From assembly GCA_035041965.1 (NCBI GenBank), contig JAPYMA010000752.1, positions 39,585-103,584 on the forward strand: DNA of 64,000 bases. The letters are read 5' to 3'. Below are positions 52,373 to 64,000 of this stretch, in pieces. The notes beneath the pieces are model-generated. The model saw only the letters and a list, made by a program, of their open reading frames with translations. It was not told the DNA's origin and did not search any database. Position numbers and translations under genes: made by a program. The DNA is from Anisakis pegreffii. Taxonomy: Eukaryota > Nematoda > Chromadorea > Rhabditida > Anisakidae. The stretch's first letter is position 1; each line of letters starts with the position of its first letter.

Positions 52373-53124
52373 CTGAAATAGCAACTTTGCCTTCATTGAA
52401 CCATTTTGCGAATCACAACAAGTGATTCGCTGAAGGGGTCAGGTGTCTGAACACAATTGTGAATCTATATAAGTATGACCTAGTTAAAAATCAACGGAAT
52501 CGATATGTTTGAAATTAATGTTTGTTCGCTTAATATTGTTGTATTTCGAATGAAAATAGCATCATCGCAAATGGCTATGCTATAAATCAACTTTATCAAT
52601 ACCACAAAACACATCTGAAATTTGTATTCATGCACACAGATGATAATTAAATAACTAAATATAGTAGTGCTCGAGAATGTCGGTCACCCTATTGCATTCT
52701 CGTTCATCGAAACCTCATTCATCCTTTCGTCTTTTTATAAGATTATCATTTGACACAACCCATTAATGACGAAATTTTGCGATCGGACTTTATCCGACCA
52801 ATTTTCTTCATCACTGATTTATGATCACTTATTGTAATCTCTTGTTTTATTGGCGTTCTTGTATAATGCTGCTTGAACATTATTCTGGTACATTCAGTTT
52901 TATGAACTAATAACATTCTAGTAAATCAATTCGTAAACAACAAACAAACCACTACGTAAACCAATTACTTCAATAAATCAACTACTACTTAAGACGTTGT
53001 CACCGAATAAGTAAACAGCAATTAGGAACAAATCCACTTTGGTATACAGTAATGCAATTCACAATCGAGAAAGATTCAGTACATGAAACTGAAACAGAAT
53101 GCAACGGTTATCATTCGAAAATAC

Positions 53125-53140
53125 GTGAGATGCATCTCAC
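53125..53140. other. palindrome axis
   Basis: The 16-bp perfect core GTGAGATGCATCTCAC has its axis between 53132 and 53133. The next three bases on each side (53121-53123 and 53142-53144) both read ATA on the + strand, so they do not pair; pairing resumes outside. Confidence 0.9.
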
Positions 53141-53892
53141 GATATTTCGAATGATAACCGTTGCATTCTGTTTCAGTTTCATGTACTGAATCTTTCTCGA
53201 TTGTGAATTGCATTACTGTATACCAAAGTGGATTTGTTCCTAATTGCTGTTTACTTATTCGGTGACAACGTCTTAAGTAGTAGTTGATTTATTGAAGTAA
53301 TTGGTTTACGTAGTGGTTTGTTTGTTGTTTACGAATTGATTTACTAGAATGTTATTAGTTCATAAAACTGAATGTACCAGAATAATGTTCAAGCAGCATT
53401 ATACAAGAACGCCAATAAAACAAGAGATTACAATAAGTGATCATAAATCAGTGATGAAGAAAATTGGTCGGATAAAGTCCGATCGCAAAATTTCGTCATT
53501 AATGGGTTGTGTCAAATGATAATCTTATAAAAAGACGAAAGGATGAATGAGGTTTCGATGAACGAGAATGCAATAGGGTGACCGACATTCTCGAGCACTA
53601 CTATATTTAGTTATTTAATTATCATCTGTGTGCATGAATACAAATTTCAGATGTGTTTTGTGGTATTGATAAAGTTGATTTATAGCATAGCCATTTGCGA
53701 TGATGCTATTTTCATTCGAAATACAACAATATTAAGCGAACAAACATTAATTTCAAACATATCGATTCCGTTGATTTTTAACTAGGTCATACTTATATAG
53801 ATTCACAATTGTGTTCAGACACCTGACCCCTTCAGCGAATCACTTGTTGTGATTCGCAAAATGGTTCAATGAAGGCAAAGTTGCTATTTCAG

Positions 53893-54388
53893 TGACATTC
53901 ATAGGTTTCCTCGAGAAAGAGTGCTTCTCAAAGTAATTGCTCTCGTGGCGATGGCAATTCATAGTAATCACTGCAGGTTTGTTGAACGAACACAACTAAG
54001 CATTGTCAATTGCAGTTCGGTTTTCTTTGACTTTGTATGCACCAATATTTTCAGAGTCGAAGCAAATTTTGTGCGGATCTTAGATATTGTGAAGTTCGAA
54101 AATAGCGTACGTAAAAGTAGACATTAAATGTGGTAATCGAATGGTACGATAGTTTTATGGATTAGTTGTTAGAATGATTTATGAGTGACACCCTTGGAAG
54201 ATGATTTATTAGTTGCAATTAGTGTGCAGAACTTGTGCTTGTCACAACGATCGCTTGTTTTCTTGTCGAAAAAGCTTGTTGAAGGCAATGATGGAATTGC
54301 TGTTGTTGCGTGCACAGACTGGAAGTTTCGTGACAATTTCGAAAATTCAATCGAACTGATACAATCCCAGCGCAGAAGAAGTTTTTGA
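53893..54388 (+). CDS. candidate small spliced gene, right arm
   Basis: Three phase-matching pieces: after ATTTCAG, 53893-53976 (hydrophobic VLLKVIALVAMAI; donor GTTTGT); after TTTTCAG a short piece from 54058 (VEANFVRILDIVKFENS; donor GTACGT); after GTGTGCAG a piece from about 54227 (NLCLSQRSLVFLSKKLVEG, then FENSIELIQSQRRRSF) to TGA at 54388. No ATG found for the first piece, so it may be an internal exon or chance. The hydrophobic stretch hints at a secreted protein. Confidence 0.2.
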
Positions 54389-54756
54389 GTTTATGAAATT
54401 TCACTTGAAACGAATAAAAACTCGTCTGGTTACATTCAAATGATCAATTTTTGTAATCATCAGATGTGACGTGACGCTTGTTCGAGAACAACTTCTTCGT
54501 CAAGCAAAGCACTATACTCGTCATTTCATTTCAAAAAAAAAAATCCCTAATCAACACTAGTTAGAAACGAGCGTGCACCGCAACAAAAATTATTCATTCG
54601 ATACTTCCGTCTTCTCGTAACCAATATCACATCTCACCAAAATTTTTACGATTAGTCGTTTGTTACTGTTGTAGTTGATAATGTTGTCACATAACAAAAA
54701 ACATTTTAATGATCGAGTGAAACGTGCACTACAACGCCAAAAAAATTCCATCATCA

Positions 54757-55167
54757 TCAAAAACCGCCAAAAAAAGATAATTTTTTATCATCAACAGAAT
54801 TCTCTGTTGAAAATAATTTTCGTTTCAAGAAAACAGCTGATGACGTACTGTTTCTCATGATCAAATAACTTGATAGGCTTGTTTGGCGCTTGTTTGTGGC
54901 AATTTTCAACGTTTCATCATTCAATTGAATGATTCCTTCCGAGATCGTGATCATTTCACTGTTGCATACATTTTGCTGTCTTCCCTTTGATGGCTCAAAC
55001 TTTTCCAATCGCATTCGCAGCCAATGTTTCGTTGTATTCAGAAAGTTTCTGGGTAATGATATGTACTCGATTATTGATGATTTTAAATGCCAAACTGATT
55101 CATCGTCATATATCTCGGAAATCTCGTGTAAAAAAGAAACGAATAAATATTCATAACAAAATCGCTT
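54757..55167 (-). CDS. hypothetical protein, right-arm copy
   Basis: Mirror of 51098-51508, with Phe in place of Leu at residue 4 (MKRF against MKRL). Otherwise the same frame and length. Confidence 0.3.
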   Translation of the reverse strand, partial: KRFCYEYLFVSFLHEISEIYDDESVWHLKSSIIEYISLPRNFLNTTKHWLRMRLEKFEPSKGRQQNVCNSEMITISEGIIQLNDETLKIATNKRQTSLSSYLIMRNSTSSAVFLKRKLFSTENSVDDKKLSFFGGF

Positions 55168-57453
55168 CATAGCATTTATGTTCGAGTCCACATTAAGTAT
55201 ACTTCATTATATTGCACATCAGTTCTTTCGTAATTAATTGCACACAATCTTTACACGTCACATAAATTTCATCTATGATATTGTACTCGAATACATCACA
55301 CATTCATATCTAGAAAAACACCGGTTTCATTGCATCATTTGAAGAGCAATTAACGAGTAATTATGAGGAAATATTCAAAAGAATCCTTTCACTTCGTCTT
55401 CGATTTCGACTGATTATGATTTTCAATGTTCAGATTCAATGCAGTGACAATTCTCGACAAGGAAACAGATTGGAAAAGACATCGACATAGCACACAACTG
55501 GTTTTTGTGATCAAGTGCATTAGACAGAGCATTAAAAAAAGAGATCTTGATTCAAGAAACAACAACAATAATAACAGTAATATAGTAGCAATAATAATAG
55601 CAGCACTAGTAATAAAATATTGATCATATAATGCACCCATCAAAAACGATGCACTTAAAAGCAATACAGCCATCAAGTAAAACAAATTGCCCACAAAATA
55701 TACAACAAATAGAGCTGAGATACTCACATCAGTAGCACAGTAATAATGATATTACAGCATACGTACACATATAATATATATATATTACAAACTAAAAAAT
55801 CAACTAACTTTTCTAGAAGAATATTGTGAGATGATTCAATCTGCTCATTTTTTAGAGATCCCTTCTAAGTTAAACCTCAATCGCTATTTTACAATTTGCA
55901 TTAATCAGCCTTCTATAACATCTTTCTATATGACAATCAGCTATCAAAAAATTCCATTACGTCTTTGAGCAAATCCAATGATAACAGTTTTTTGTCAAAC
56001 TCAAAAAAAATGAAGAACTGAAAATAGAGATGATTCTGCAACTGAGATAAGATAGCGAAGGAGCAAAATTGCTTATTAGAGTACTAGAGTAGTGAATCTC
56101 TATAAACTATTCTATGCAATCTAACTAGAATCGCAAAGTTTTGAAGTACATCACACTTTGAGGTAATTGAACTAATGAAATCGACAGATGTGCTTCAGTT
56201 TCGAGCAGTTCTCTCGAGTTGGATGTGTAAATCGATTGCACACAATGAAATCATCAGTTGATCTGCGATCGCTTCAATGTTCACAAAGGTAGATTTCTCG
56301 TTCTCCAATGCAGACTATATTTAAGACATTTGAGATGTAATTTGTAAGATGTGTGAAAATCGTTCCCTGTGAAGTTTGAGAAGTTTATAATAGGACACAG
56401 TAACAGACAGCATTAGAATGCAGCATCAACATTACGCATCATAATGTCGATGGCTGAGGCCGAATAAGAGTAAATGATCACGGAAAGATTACGCTTGCTA
56501 CAAATTTGCTGGAGGGGAAAGTGCTTTTCAAAATCTGTTTGAGGCAACCGTCTCAAAATTACATTATCCTGTAACTGTGTCCCAGTACAGACGTCCCGTA
56601 ACTCGAGAAGAAAACGTTTTCACAGAATATATGTTTACCCCACTCATACGTTCAAAATACACCCGGAAGTAAATGCGATGAAAGGCATTGAATTACTGTA
56701 GCAAGATCACATCGCACCAACACTGTTACGCAGAATAAGTCTATTCCTCTTTTTTCCCAACCACACAAACATAATGGGAAGGTAGCACGCAAACATCTTC
56801 TTCTACAACATCTTCTTCTTCTCACATCTTCCTATACCCCAACGAAAAACATTGGATTCATTTTGGATCAGTATGAGGATTAATTCATTGGCTGATGTGC
56901 TATAAATAAATCAGAATATATTCTTAATTTTCCCCATATTCTGTTACTTTCATATCTCTCAGACAATCGAGAAACGAGCAAGTTTTTATGATTGATGACT
57001 GGAATCATCGAAAAATGTTTACTCAACTATCAGCTCAATGTAATAAATTGTACCCATTCGAGGCGATATCATGAAACGTTGTCTGCAAATATTCATCATA
57101 TTTTGAAGTTATTCTTTTTATCGAATCCTATCATCTTCTGAAGATGTAATATTTTATGGCATCCGATTAGAATTTTTTCGTATTTCATTGTTCCTTTCCT
57201 CTTATCTGTTGTCTCCTCCCATCTTATCTTATGAAAATGGAACGTTTTTAGAGAATTCCATTTGAAAAAACCTGTTGAGAAGCCATAATGTTCGGTGTAA
57301 CCCCAAGAATTGATTGTGTGACATTTGAAATCTTTGATGCATCCCAAAACATTCATTCATTCGATCGTAAACGTGTTGATCTGATCTATCATCACTATTA
57401 TCATCATCATCATCATCATCAAAATCAATCATTTTCTAACCACGAGAAATGGG

Positions 57454-58367
57454 CACTGTTGTCGTTGTACTGACGAAACGCTCAAGACGAGCAAAAATTT
57501 TCCAAGTCCGAAAGAAAGAGCTCTCTCATCTCACTTTTCTGTCTGCTTCCATTACAAACATCGAGTGTATCGCTCACCATATCCGTCTAATGGCTGAGAG
57601 AGTTTTTTTTAATGGAGACGATGGAGAGATAGAGATAACGACAAATTGAAGGTAGTGTGAACACTATAGAATGCGACAGAATTATCAGTGATTACGTATA
57701 CTCGGAAAGCATCATTCTATTGTTTCACGAACATTACAGAAATCCGTTATAGCAAAGGAATCCAGCTTACAGAAATCGGTTAATGCGGACGAAATCGGTT
57801 AACGGACCCCGGGGTACGTTTTCATGGTTTTAAATAAACCAGTCCTTTCACAAGTCACTATTTAAAGCTATGCCGATTATCGCGGATAAAATTTTGCCAG
57901 GCACCAGCATTATGTCCGATCTATGGTCGGCATATGGTGCTATCGAAAATTTGCCACTGAATTACCATCATGAAACAGTGAACCATTCCAAACATTTCGT
58001 GGATCCCTGCTTCCACAAGTTGTATACAGCTTGTGGAAGCAGATCGCAGAAATGTACCCCATATAAAATGGAGCAAGAACAGTGGACCTTAAACCCAACG
58101 GCCCTCTTTAGGGCCACCAAAATCATAAACCAAAACTTATGTCATAACGTTCACCTTAATGCATTCGCCAGAAGAAATAATGCAGCCGAGTAGACGCGTA
58201 ATGAAAAGGTAGTACGACGCAAATGAGAGAGAAGGCGAGACGAAATACAACAAAAGAGAGATACGATGTAATCGATGGACGCAGACAGTGGTCTTCATAT
58301 GAGAGATCTTGGATTTGGAAAAATTTTTGCTCACTGTTAACGTTTCGTCAGCACAATGACAACAGTG
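57454..58367 (+). mobile_element. Merlin-type transposon remnant, right copy
   Basis: Mirror of 47897-48810; transposase fragment at 57870-58193 on the + strand, identical protein. Duplicated with the arm rather than inserted independently. Confidence 0.7.
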
Positions 58368-58759
58368 AATAACACTGAATTCATTATATGGACATGCCAG
58401 CAACTAAATATCTTTTTGAAGGCTTACATTAAGTTGCCCACTTCCCATTAACATTTGTGACCGCTCCTAGATAAATGTTCGTGCATCGATAGCATTTCAA
58501 ATTGAAAATATCTGCTTAGCACCAAATGTATACCACAACTCAATTGTTTACTCTCCTTCAAATATTCCCATCTCACTGGCTACCAAACTGCACATTCCCG
58601 TCTTTAATTTACCCTTGAATGTTCTCATCCTAATGCCCGAGCTGCTTCCAAGTTGCATATTGTTCGGGATATATTCAAGATCATACAATGAATAAGAAAC
58701 GGAGGAGTGAAGTTATGAGAGTTGATAAATGCACATCAACTGTAAAAAATAGTCGATGA

Positions 58760-59067
58760 TTACTGAGCTAAGAAAGTGAAGAAGTGATTGAAAAATGATC
58801 TATCGAAGAAGTTAGTATCGAAGGGTGAAGTGTGTTGATGTCTGAAACGATGCGCTGGTGCTAGACGACGTCGATGACGACGTGGCATATGCTGCAGTAT
58901 CGATGAATGTTGCCTAAAGAATTGTTGTGCCATCTGCACGAGCCTACTCTCATCACCACTACTTCTTTCATCTTCGATTTCATTACCATTCAATCGTAAA
59001 TCTCTTCCTTTCTCCTCTTCTTCAGTATACTTATTCAATCCATTCAAAAAATTACATACTACGTCAC
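58760..59067 (-). CDS. zmp-2: zmp-2 copy 2, last exon
   Basis: Identical protein to 47197-47504, from the mirrored acceptor to the stop codon. Confidence 0.75.
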
Positions 59068-62000
59068 CTGAAATTTAGAGAGATTCACTGAATGTCTTTT
59101 GGTGTCATCAGCTGAATTCGCTGAATTCAGCTGATGACAGCAAACATAAGAACCCGAAACGTCTGGACCAACAATAATCTATGCAGCTGGATTGAGATGA
59201 GGTAAGGAAAAGCAATCAAAAAACTGACGAGTGAAGTATATCTTTAAGTGGTGGGCTGAAGAATTTATTTGCAATAGTCTTGAGTGAAGAAGTTAATTGG
59301 TATGTATACTGCTCCGAGAAAGGTTGCGTTTTCGACTTTGTTCAGTTAATCTATAGGGATGCACGTCAAACATACAGTGAGGTGTATCGCAATATTTACG
59401 TGTTGCACTTAAACGACAGAGGACACGATACAAAAATGTGTCTAATTTTGTGACTGAACCTTATCAGATCTTCTACACAACTTCATTTCCTTTACTCGGC
59501 AGCAAACTGTCCATTCAATGCCAACAAAAGCAAACTTCAAATCACAAAGAACGTTCAGTAATGATGACTGTTGCGCGCATCAAATAACCACAAAATCGTT
59601 TCAAATGTCATCGAGCATTGAATGTAACTTAGTCCGATTTGCTTGTCATGAGGGCTAACAAGGTAAATTGCGTGATTTAACGTCATCGTATAATCAAGAT
59701 ACAATCATGAGGTCTTTTCATTTGCATTACTGTTTTAAATTGTTCAGAGCAACTCAATGCGTTCCTCGCCAAATGCAGACTCTCATTAAATCCGAGGATA
59801 TATTATACTTCGCAAGTTGTTCTCGTTGTAACATAATCTGCAATTAATGCAAAGACTGATGACTAACTGTATGAAAGTGCGGTTTCATCGGGTAAGTTGA
59901 GTTTATTTTGTAGTAACTCTTCAAATTTACGCTTCACATCGTTGTCATCTCTGCACTGAGGTATCGCCACTTCTGCAAACAATCATATTATGGCTGTTCA
60001 AAATGAACTAATTTTACTGAAATTTGATAGCTAATCGCTTCAAGTTATGATAATTTCCGAAATTGTACTTGCACTTAATTGAATGACTGAGTGAGACTCA
60101 GACAACCCATTTCAGCGAGCAAATGGCAATGACAGAATAGCTGATTGTGTGCTCCGATGGAAACTTCAAAATTATGATAGCGTATGATGTTAGTGTTGAG
60201 ATAACGATAACCTAGGTGATATTTGTCAAATTTATAAACGTCCACTTTATCTCAGTGTTTATTTTGTCCACAGATGCCGTCAATGATATTTACTTCAAAA
60301 TGAAGCTCATTTTCATTTGTCACTGGTGTACGTCGGGTAGCAACTTTTTGGCACGAGGAGGCGGGTGATACTGTTGGAAGCAAAGTGGCTGGGAAGCGCG
60401 ATAAAAAAGTCGAAGAGCAAATTCATCGGGAGGGAGTGTCGGCGGGGAGGAATTCTTTCGGGGAGTGGGGTTCTGGCCAAAAAGTCTGGCAACAAACTTG
60501 TCAAGGAATGGTACCTCGTTGGGGATCCCATTGTCGACAATCTTGAATTATCAAATTTCAATCTTAAGTTATCAAAGTCACTGAATTATCAAATCTTACC
60601 ACGAAGCCTCTGCTTCAATCCATCCACTTTCGATGTAAGACTCAATTCTACGGTGTGCATTGTACTCATCACTGAAAAAAACAACTATTCAATTAATTAA
60701 GTAATTACTGAGATTTTAAAATAATGTAATCAGTCATCATTGATTGCTTATAAAAACAAACGAAGTGCTCGAATATGATCAAACGACCACTAGATCGTTC
60801 AAGTTTATTTATTTGTAGAATTGAAGATCGATTCAATCTTGGAGATTATGAAACTTGACAAATTCATTGAATTTGGCGAAAAATTTGCTAAGAAATTCGA
60901 CGCAAGAACTGTACGTTCGTTATGCTTTTCCAGCGAATATTTACAATCGTTTTGGTATATTCAATAATCATGAGAATATTTCTCAACTTAATCCATCTAC
61001 ACGCTCAAGTAACGACAGCAAATGCATCAGAACGAAAATATGAGCTCACAATCATTTGCCATCTCGTCAGATTCCTCATGCTCGATTTGACGAGGCAGCA
61101 CCTCTGACATAAGCCATACGAACAAACAAAAATTTGTTGGTCCAACTGCAAAGTGAATCGTTGAATTCATCTCATCATTTAACAAATAATGATTTTCAAG
61201 GGAAATACCTTGCACTTGAAGCATTATTCATAACGACTCACTGTAATTCCAGTTCAGTGCACATTTATCGTCTAGATCAAAGGAACCATGCTCAAGAACA
61301 TCCTTCTTGTAGATCGGAAACATGATCGCATCTTTTCGTCTACTATGGCCCAAACCGAGCGCATGTCCAATCTCATGGATGAAAACATTCGAAAATGCAG
61401 TTCCTTCTTCACTACCATCACTTGTCCATTTTTCGGAATCATCTGAATGCAAAATTAATTATTTCATTGATGGAATAATGCATGAAAGTTTCGAATTTGT
61501 GAGAACCACGAATACCATTTCAAAGGCACTTATCTAGTGAATGCTTGTGATGGCTCGCTCAAGGCACACAATGACTGACTAGTCAATTGAAAACGTTAAA
61601 TAACTATCCGTCATTCATTCTGTATACTGAGGACTCTGTGAAAGTGGCATAAGCCAAGAAATCAGAGAAAATAGCGCGTGCTCGAAGGTAAATCATCACA
61701 TGCAATAAGCCAAAATGGCCCCTTCTGAAGGAATTTACATTCTCTGTGCTAGGTGACCAGTTCTCTAGTAGTACCGACTCTAAACATTAATATCTGAAGC
61801 AGCCATGCTACTGCAAAATAAAGCGATTGCAAAGTAAACACACCAAGATGTATATCACCATTGAGTGTTCCAGTCTCTTGATAATTTGGATAGAAGGTGT
61901 GCGCGAGTATATTCGTGTGATTACCGGTACCATCGAATTTGTACGCATCTCCGTGGTCACCTTTTGCCCAAAGAATCGTTATGTCGGCGTCTGATTCTTG

Positions 62001-64000
62001 AGTTGCTTCCTCGAACTGTAGCGTCACCGATGGCATCGACGCAATCTTCGTTTGCGTTGACCACATAGCGAACGATTTGCGAACGATCGATCTACACCAC
62101 TAATAATCACTAATAATATCGTTCTCTTGCACTACTTATCACCTTCATCATTATTGTCATCTTTCGATGTTTAATTGCGATAGTTTTCAATTGAATGAAA
62201 TGTTTACTGGAATTTAATAGTCAAACAGAAGATGGAAATTTGTTGAAATAAGTTCTGAATGAAAACATCAAAAATGATTAAGTACTCCCAAAAGTGCCTA
62301 TTACAATCATGCGTTCTCTCCACCATCAAAAGTACTTCGCAACGAGAGTTTGTTCAAATGAAAATGCTACGTTGTTTTGATGTAGAATAGTGAAAACAAA
62401 TTGAGAAAATGATGGAGTTCCGATTTGTCTCCGTTTGAATTTTCATTTTTTAAAAACGAACATTGATCGTCAAAATTTGACAAATGAAAGCTGTGAAATA
62501 TTTCGGCAATGAAACTGAGACGATTTTAGAGGTTGCTGAGGGTGGATGACAAGAACGAGAAGCAATATTTGCTAGAGAACGCGAAAAACATTATATTACG
62601 CAAGTTTACTTCTACTTGTTTAATTCTTCTGACTTATTTTGTTCATTTCCAGTTACCGACAGCTGATAATATTACAAAAAAGTATTCTCTAGATATTTTC
62701 ATGATTTTGAGATGAAGTTATTTGATGAGTTTTAATAGTGTTTCAAGGCAATCATTAATTTCATTGTTCAGTACTCACATTGCCTTGAATTAACGAGACA
62801 TTGGTCAACTAGAAGGCAGTGTTATACTGTGGAGTTGATACGCCATAAAGGGAGGTGCGTAAACATCGGGATTTGCTAGATGATGATGAATAAAAAATGG
62901 ATGAGAAGTTCGTAACGATGCTATCAAATACCAAGACATATGAACTGGATACGGTAGCGATGAGAGAATTATAGTCCTGGTGCCTGCCATACGTGGCGAG
63001 CGATGCATTCATTCAATTTTTAATGGTAATCAGTCTCTCATCCAAAATTCAAATTTCAATCTATACTGCATACTGTATGTTGTGAAACATGACGCAACAG
63101 GATACTGTAGATTTTGCATACAGATTGATGGAAATGAAATTGCTTAGATCTAACAACAAAGTAAAGTTTCATCGGGAGTGAATCATGAGAAAGTGGTCAT
63201 ATCAAGCAAGCGAATACTTCAGTTTGCCATGCCAAATAATTGTTTCGCATTCTTATGGCCCTGTACAGCGGTCGATCACAAATGGACAAGATCCGTCGGA
63301 AGCCCATTTCGGGTCAGTAAAAGGTCAAGCTTCGATGAAATCCGTGAAAATTAGTAGAATTTGCAGTTTCTTAGCGCTTATTACACTTTCTGACGATTCC
63401 TCAACAAACGTTGTATTATTGTAATCAACTTCCTTGGTCATTTTCTACAAGATATGATGTGATAGGACTCCAGTAACATTAACTACTGAGTTGACATTCA
63501 CGACTAGATGTTTTGTTAGGATATCTCATAACTAATTCAGTGGTAACGGGGGTGATGCGACTGGAAGATTACCTGATTTCAGCACGTGGCATGTCTTTGG
63601 TATAGTGGCTGATGAACCATTTCAAATGGAGTTCATTATCAGCGGTGAGTTTATTCCACCGTGACGATGGAGCTGTAGCTAAAATTTACATTCAGAACAA
63701 GTTTTATGATGAATTCCAGTGTTGGTATTCGTCTCATTCAATTCAATGTAATTGCCACGAAAATTCGATATCGTTTGTATGCACACGGCACAACCAATGC
63801 TTTTGCCTTATAGTTGCCAGAAGCTCATGAATGCAGAAGTTACAGGTCGTGATTGGAATACCCCGTTCACATAAGTGCTGTCGAGAGCGATACTCAATGA
63901 AAAGGAACTGCAATAGTCGCAACACAAGAAGTGACTGTTCACTCAAAACACAACAGATGACGACTGTCAACTGTGCTGAGACGATTAGAAATAATGAATG
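58760..64000 (-). CDS. zmp-2: second zmp-2 copy on the inverted arm (5' end outside the window)
   Basis: Mirror of the first gene. Exons on the minus strand: 63573-63678, 61844-62091, 61242-61442, 60600-60671, 59868-59972 and 58760-59067; the propeptide and signal exons would lie past 64000. Splice sites are kept. In the exons I compared, the protein is unchanged; the one coding difference seen (Asp codon, GAT in copy 1 and GAC here) is silent, although nearby introns differ. Convergent with copy 1. It is either a true paralogue or the other haplotype joined by misassembly. Confidence 0.75.
59868..59972 (-). CDS. zmp-2: zmp-2 copy 2, tail exon
   Basis: Mirror of 46283-46387, same protein and splice signals. 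Confidence 0.7.
60600..60671 (-). CDS. zmp-2: zmp-2 copy 2, tail exon
   Basis: Mirror of 45584-45655. Confidence 0.6.
61242..61442 (-). CDS. zmp-2: zmp-2 copy 2, active-site exon
   Basis: Mirror of 44813-45013; keeps HEIGHALGLGHS and AIMFP. Confidence 0.8.
61844..62091 (-). CDS. zmp-2: zmp-2 copy 2, zinc/calcium loop exon
   Basis: Mirror of 44164-44411; one silent difference seen in the Asp of ESDADI. Confidence 0.8.
63573..63678 (-). CDS. zmp-2: zmp-2 copy 2, start of catalytic domain
   Basis: Mirror of 42578-42683, no difference seen. Confidence 0.78.

Larger units (their letters stand above)
47505..53124. other. left inner spacer of the palindrome
   Basis: No conserved gene recognised apart from the transposon remnant and the hypothetical frames listed. 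Also a GAT microsatellite at about 48844-48864. Confidence 0.5.
42256..53132 (+). repeat. left arm of giant palindrome (at least 10.87 kb)
   Basis: Pairs with 53133-64000 in inverted order. Mirror positions sum to 106265 near the axis, 106264 beyond a 1-bp length change in a T run near 50255, 106255 beyond a 9-bp difference at 46519-46527, and 106256 beyond a 1-bp difference between about 43725 and 44180. The outer boundary cannot be seen because the right arm runs off the window. Confidence 0.95.
53141..58759. other. right inner spacer of the palindrome
   Basis: Mirror of 47505-53124 with the same contents. Confidence 0.5.
53133..64000 (-). repeat. right arm of giant palindrome
   Basis: Reverse complement of 42256-53132 with few differences. 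It carries zmp-2 copy 2, a transposon remnant and the same spacer DNA. No spacer separates the arms. Confidence 0.95.

Overview
The window is nuclear DNA from a nematode: AT-rich, with short exons, GT..AG introns mostly ending in TTTCAG, and two neighbouring genes that match the Caenorhabditis elegans pair let-805 (H19M22.2) and zmp-2 (H19M22.3). The species cannot be read from the sequence.

Positions 1-37246 hold most of a let-805 (myotactin) orthologue on the + strand; its 5' end lies before position 1. I rebuilt about 50 exons by hand. Every junction agrees in phase except two uncertain points: a weak GC donor at 1275 and a doubtful small exon near 6396. Together they give roughly 4,200-4,300 residues: about 32 fibronectin type III (FN3) domains, a membrane-proximal domain, one transmembrane (TM) segment and a cytoplasmic tail of about 700 residues. 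Two different TM exons (25381-25483 and 27593-27701) share the same phases and look mutually exclusive. The tail also has at least two alternative 3' ends. Myotactin links epidermis to muscle at fibrous organelles, so these choices would change the membrane anchor and the inner tail of an adhesion receptor.

About 3.2 kb downstream, 40472-47504 (+) encodes a secreted matrix metalloproteinase, zmp-2: signal sequence, propeptide with an altered cysteine switch and a furin-type site, a complete catalytic domain (HEIGHALGLGHS and Met-turn), and an unusual C-terminal tail with no hemopexin domain.

From about 42256 to the end of the window the DNA is a giant inverted repeat: two arms of about 10.87 kb with no spacer, folded at 53132/53133. 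The right arm carries a second, convergent zmp-2 on the minus strand, whose 5' end lies beyond position 64000. The arms are nearly identical close to the axis, differ by roughly 1% at the outer end, and carry a 9-bp and some 1-bp length differences. This could be a real young palindrome or an assembly fold-back that joined two haplotypes; sequence alone does not settle it. The inner 11 kb has no clear conserved gene. It holds a Merlin-type (ISXO2-like) transposon remnant in each arm and two mirrored hypothetical coding stretches.

Other repeats include two small related inverted-repeat elements with target-site duplications in let-805 (one may supply a polyadenylation signal), a possible hAT-type element, copies of a let-805 exon fragment, and two intronic hairpins.
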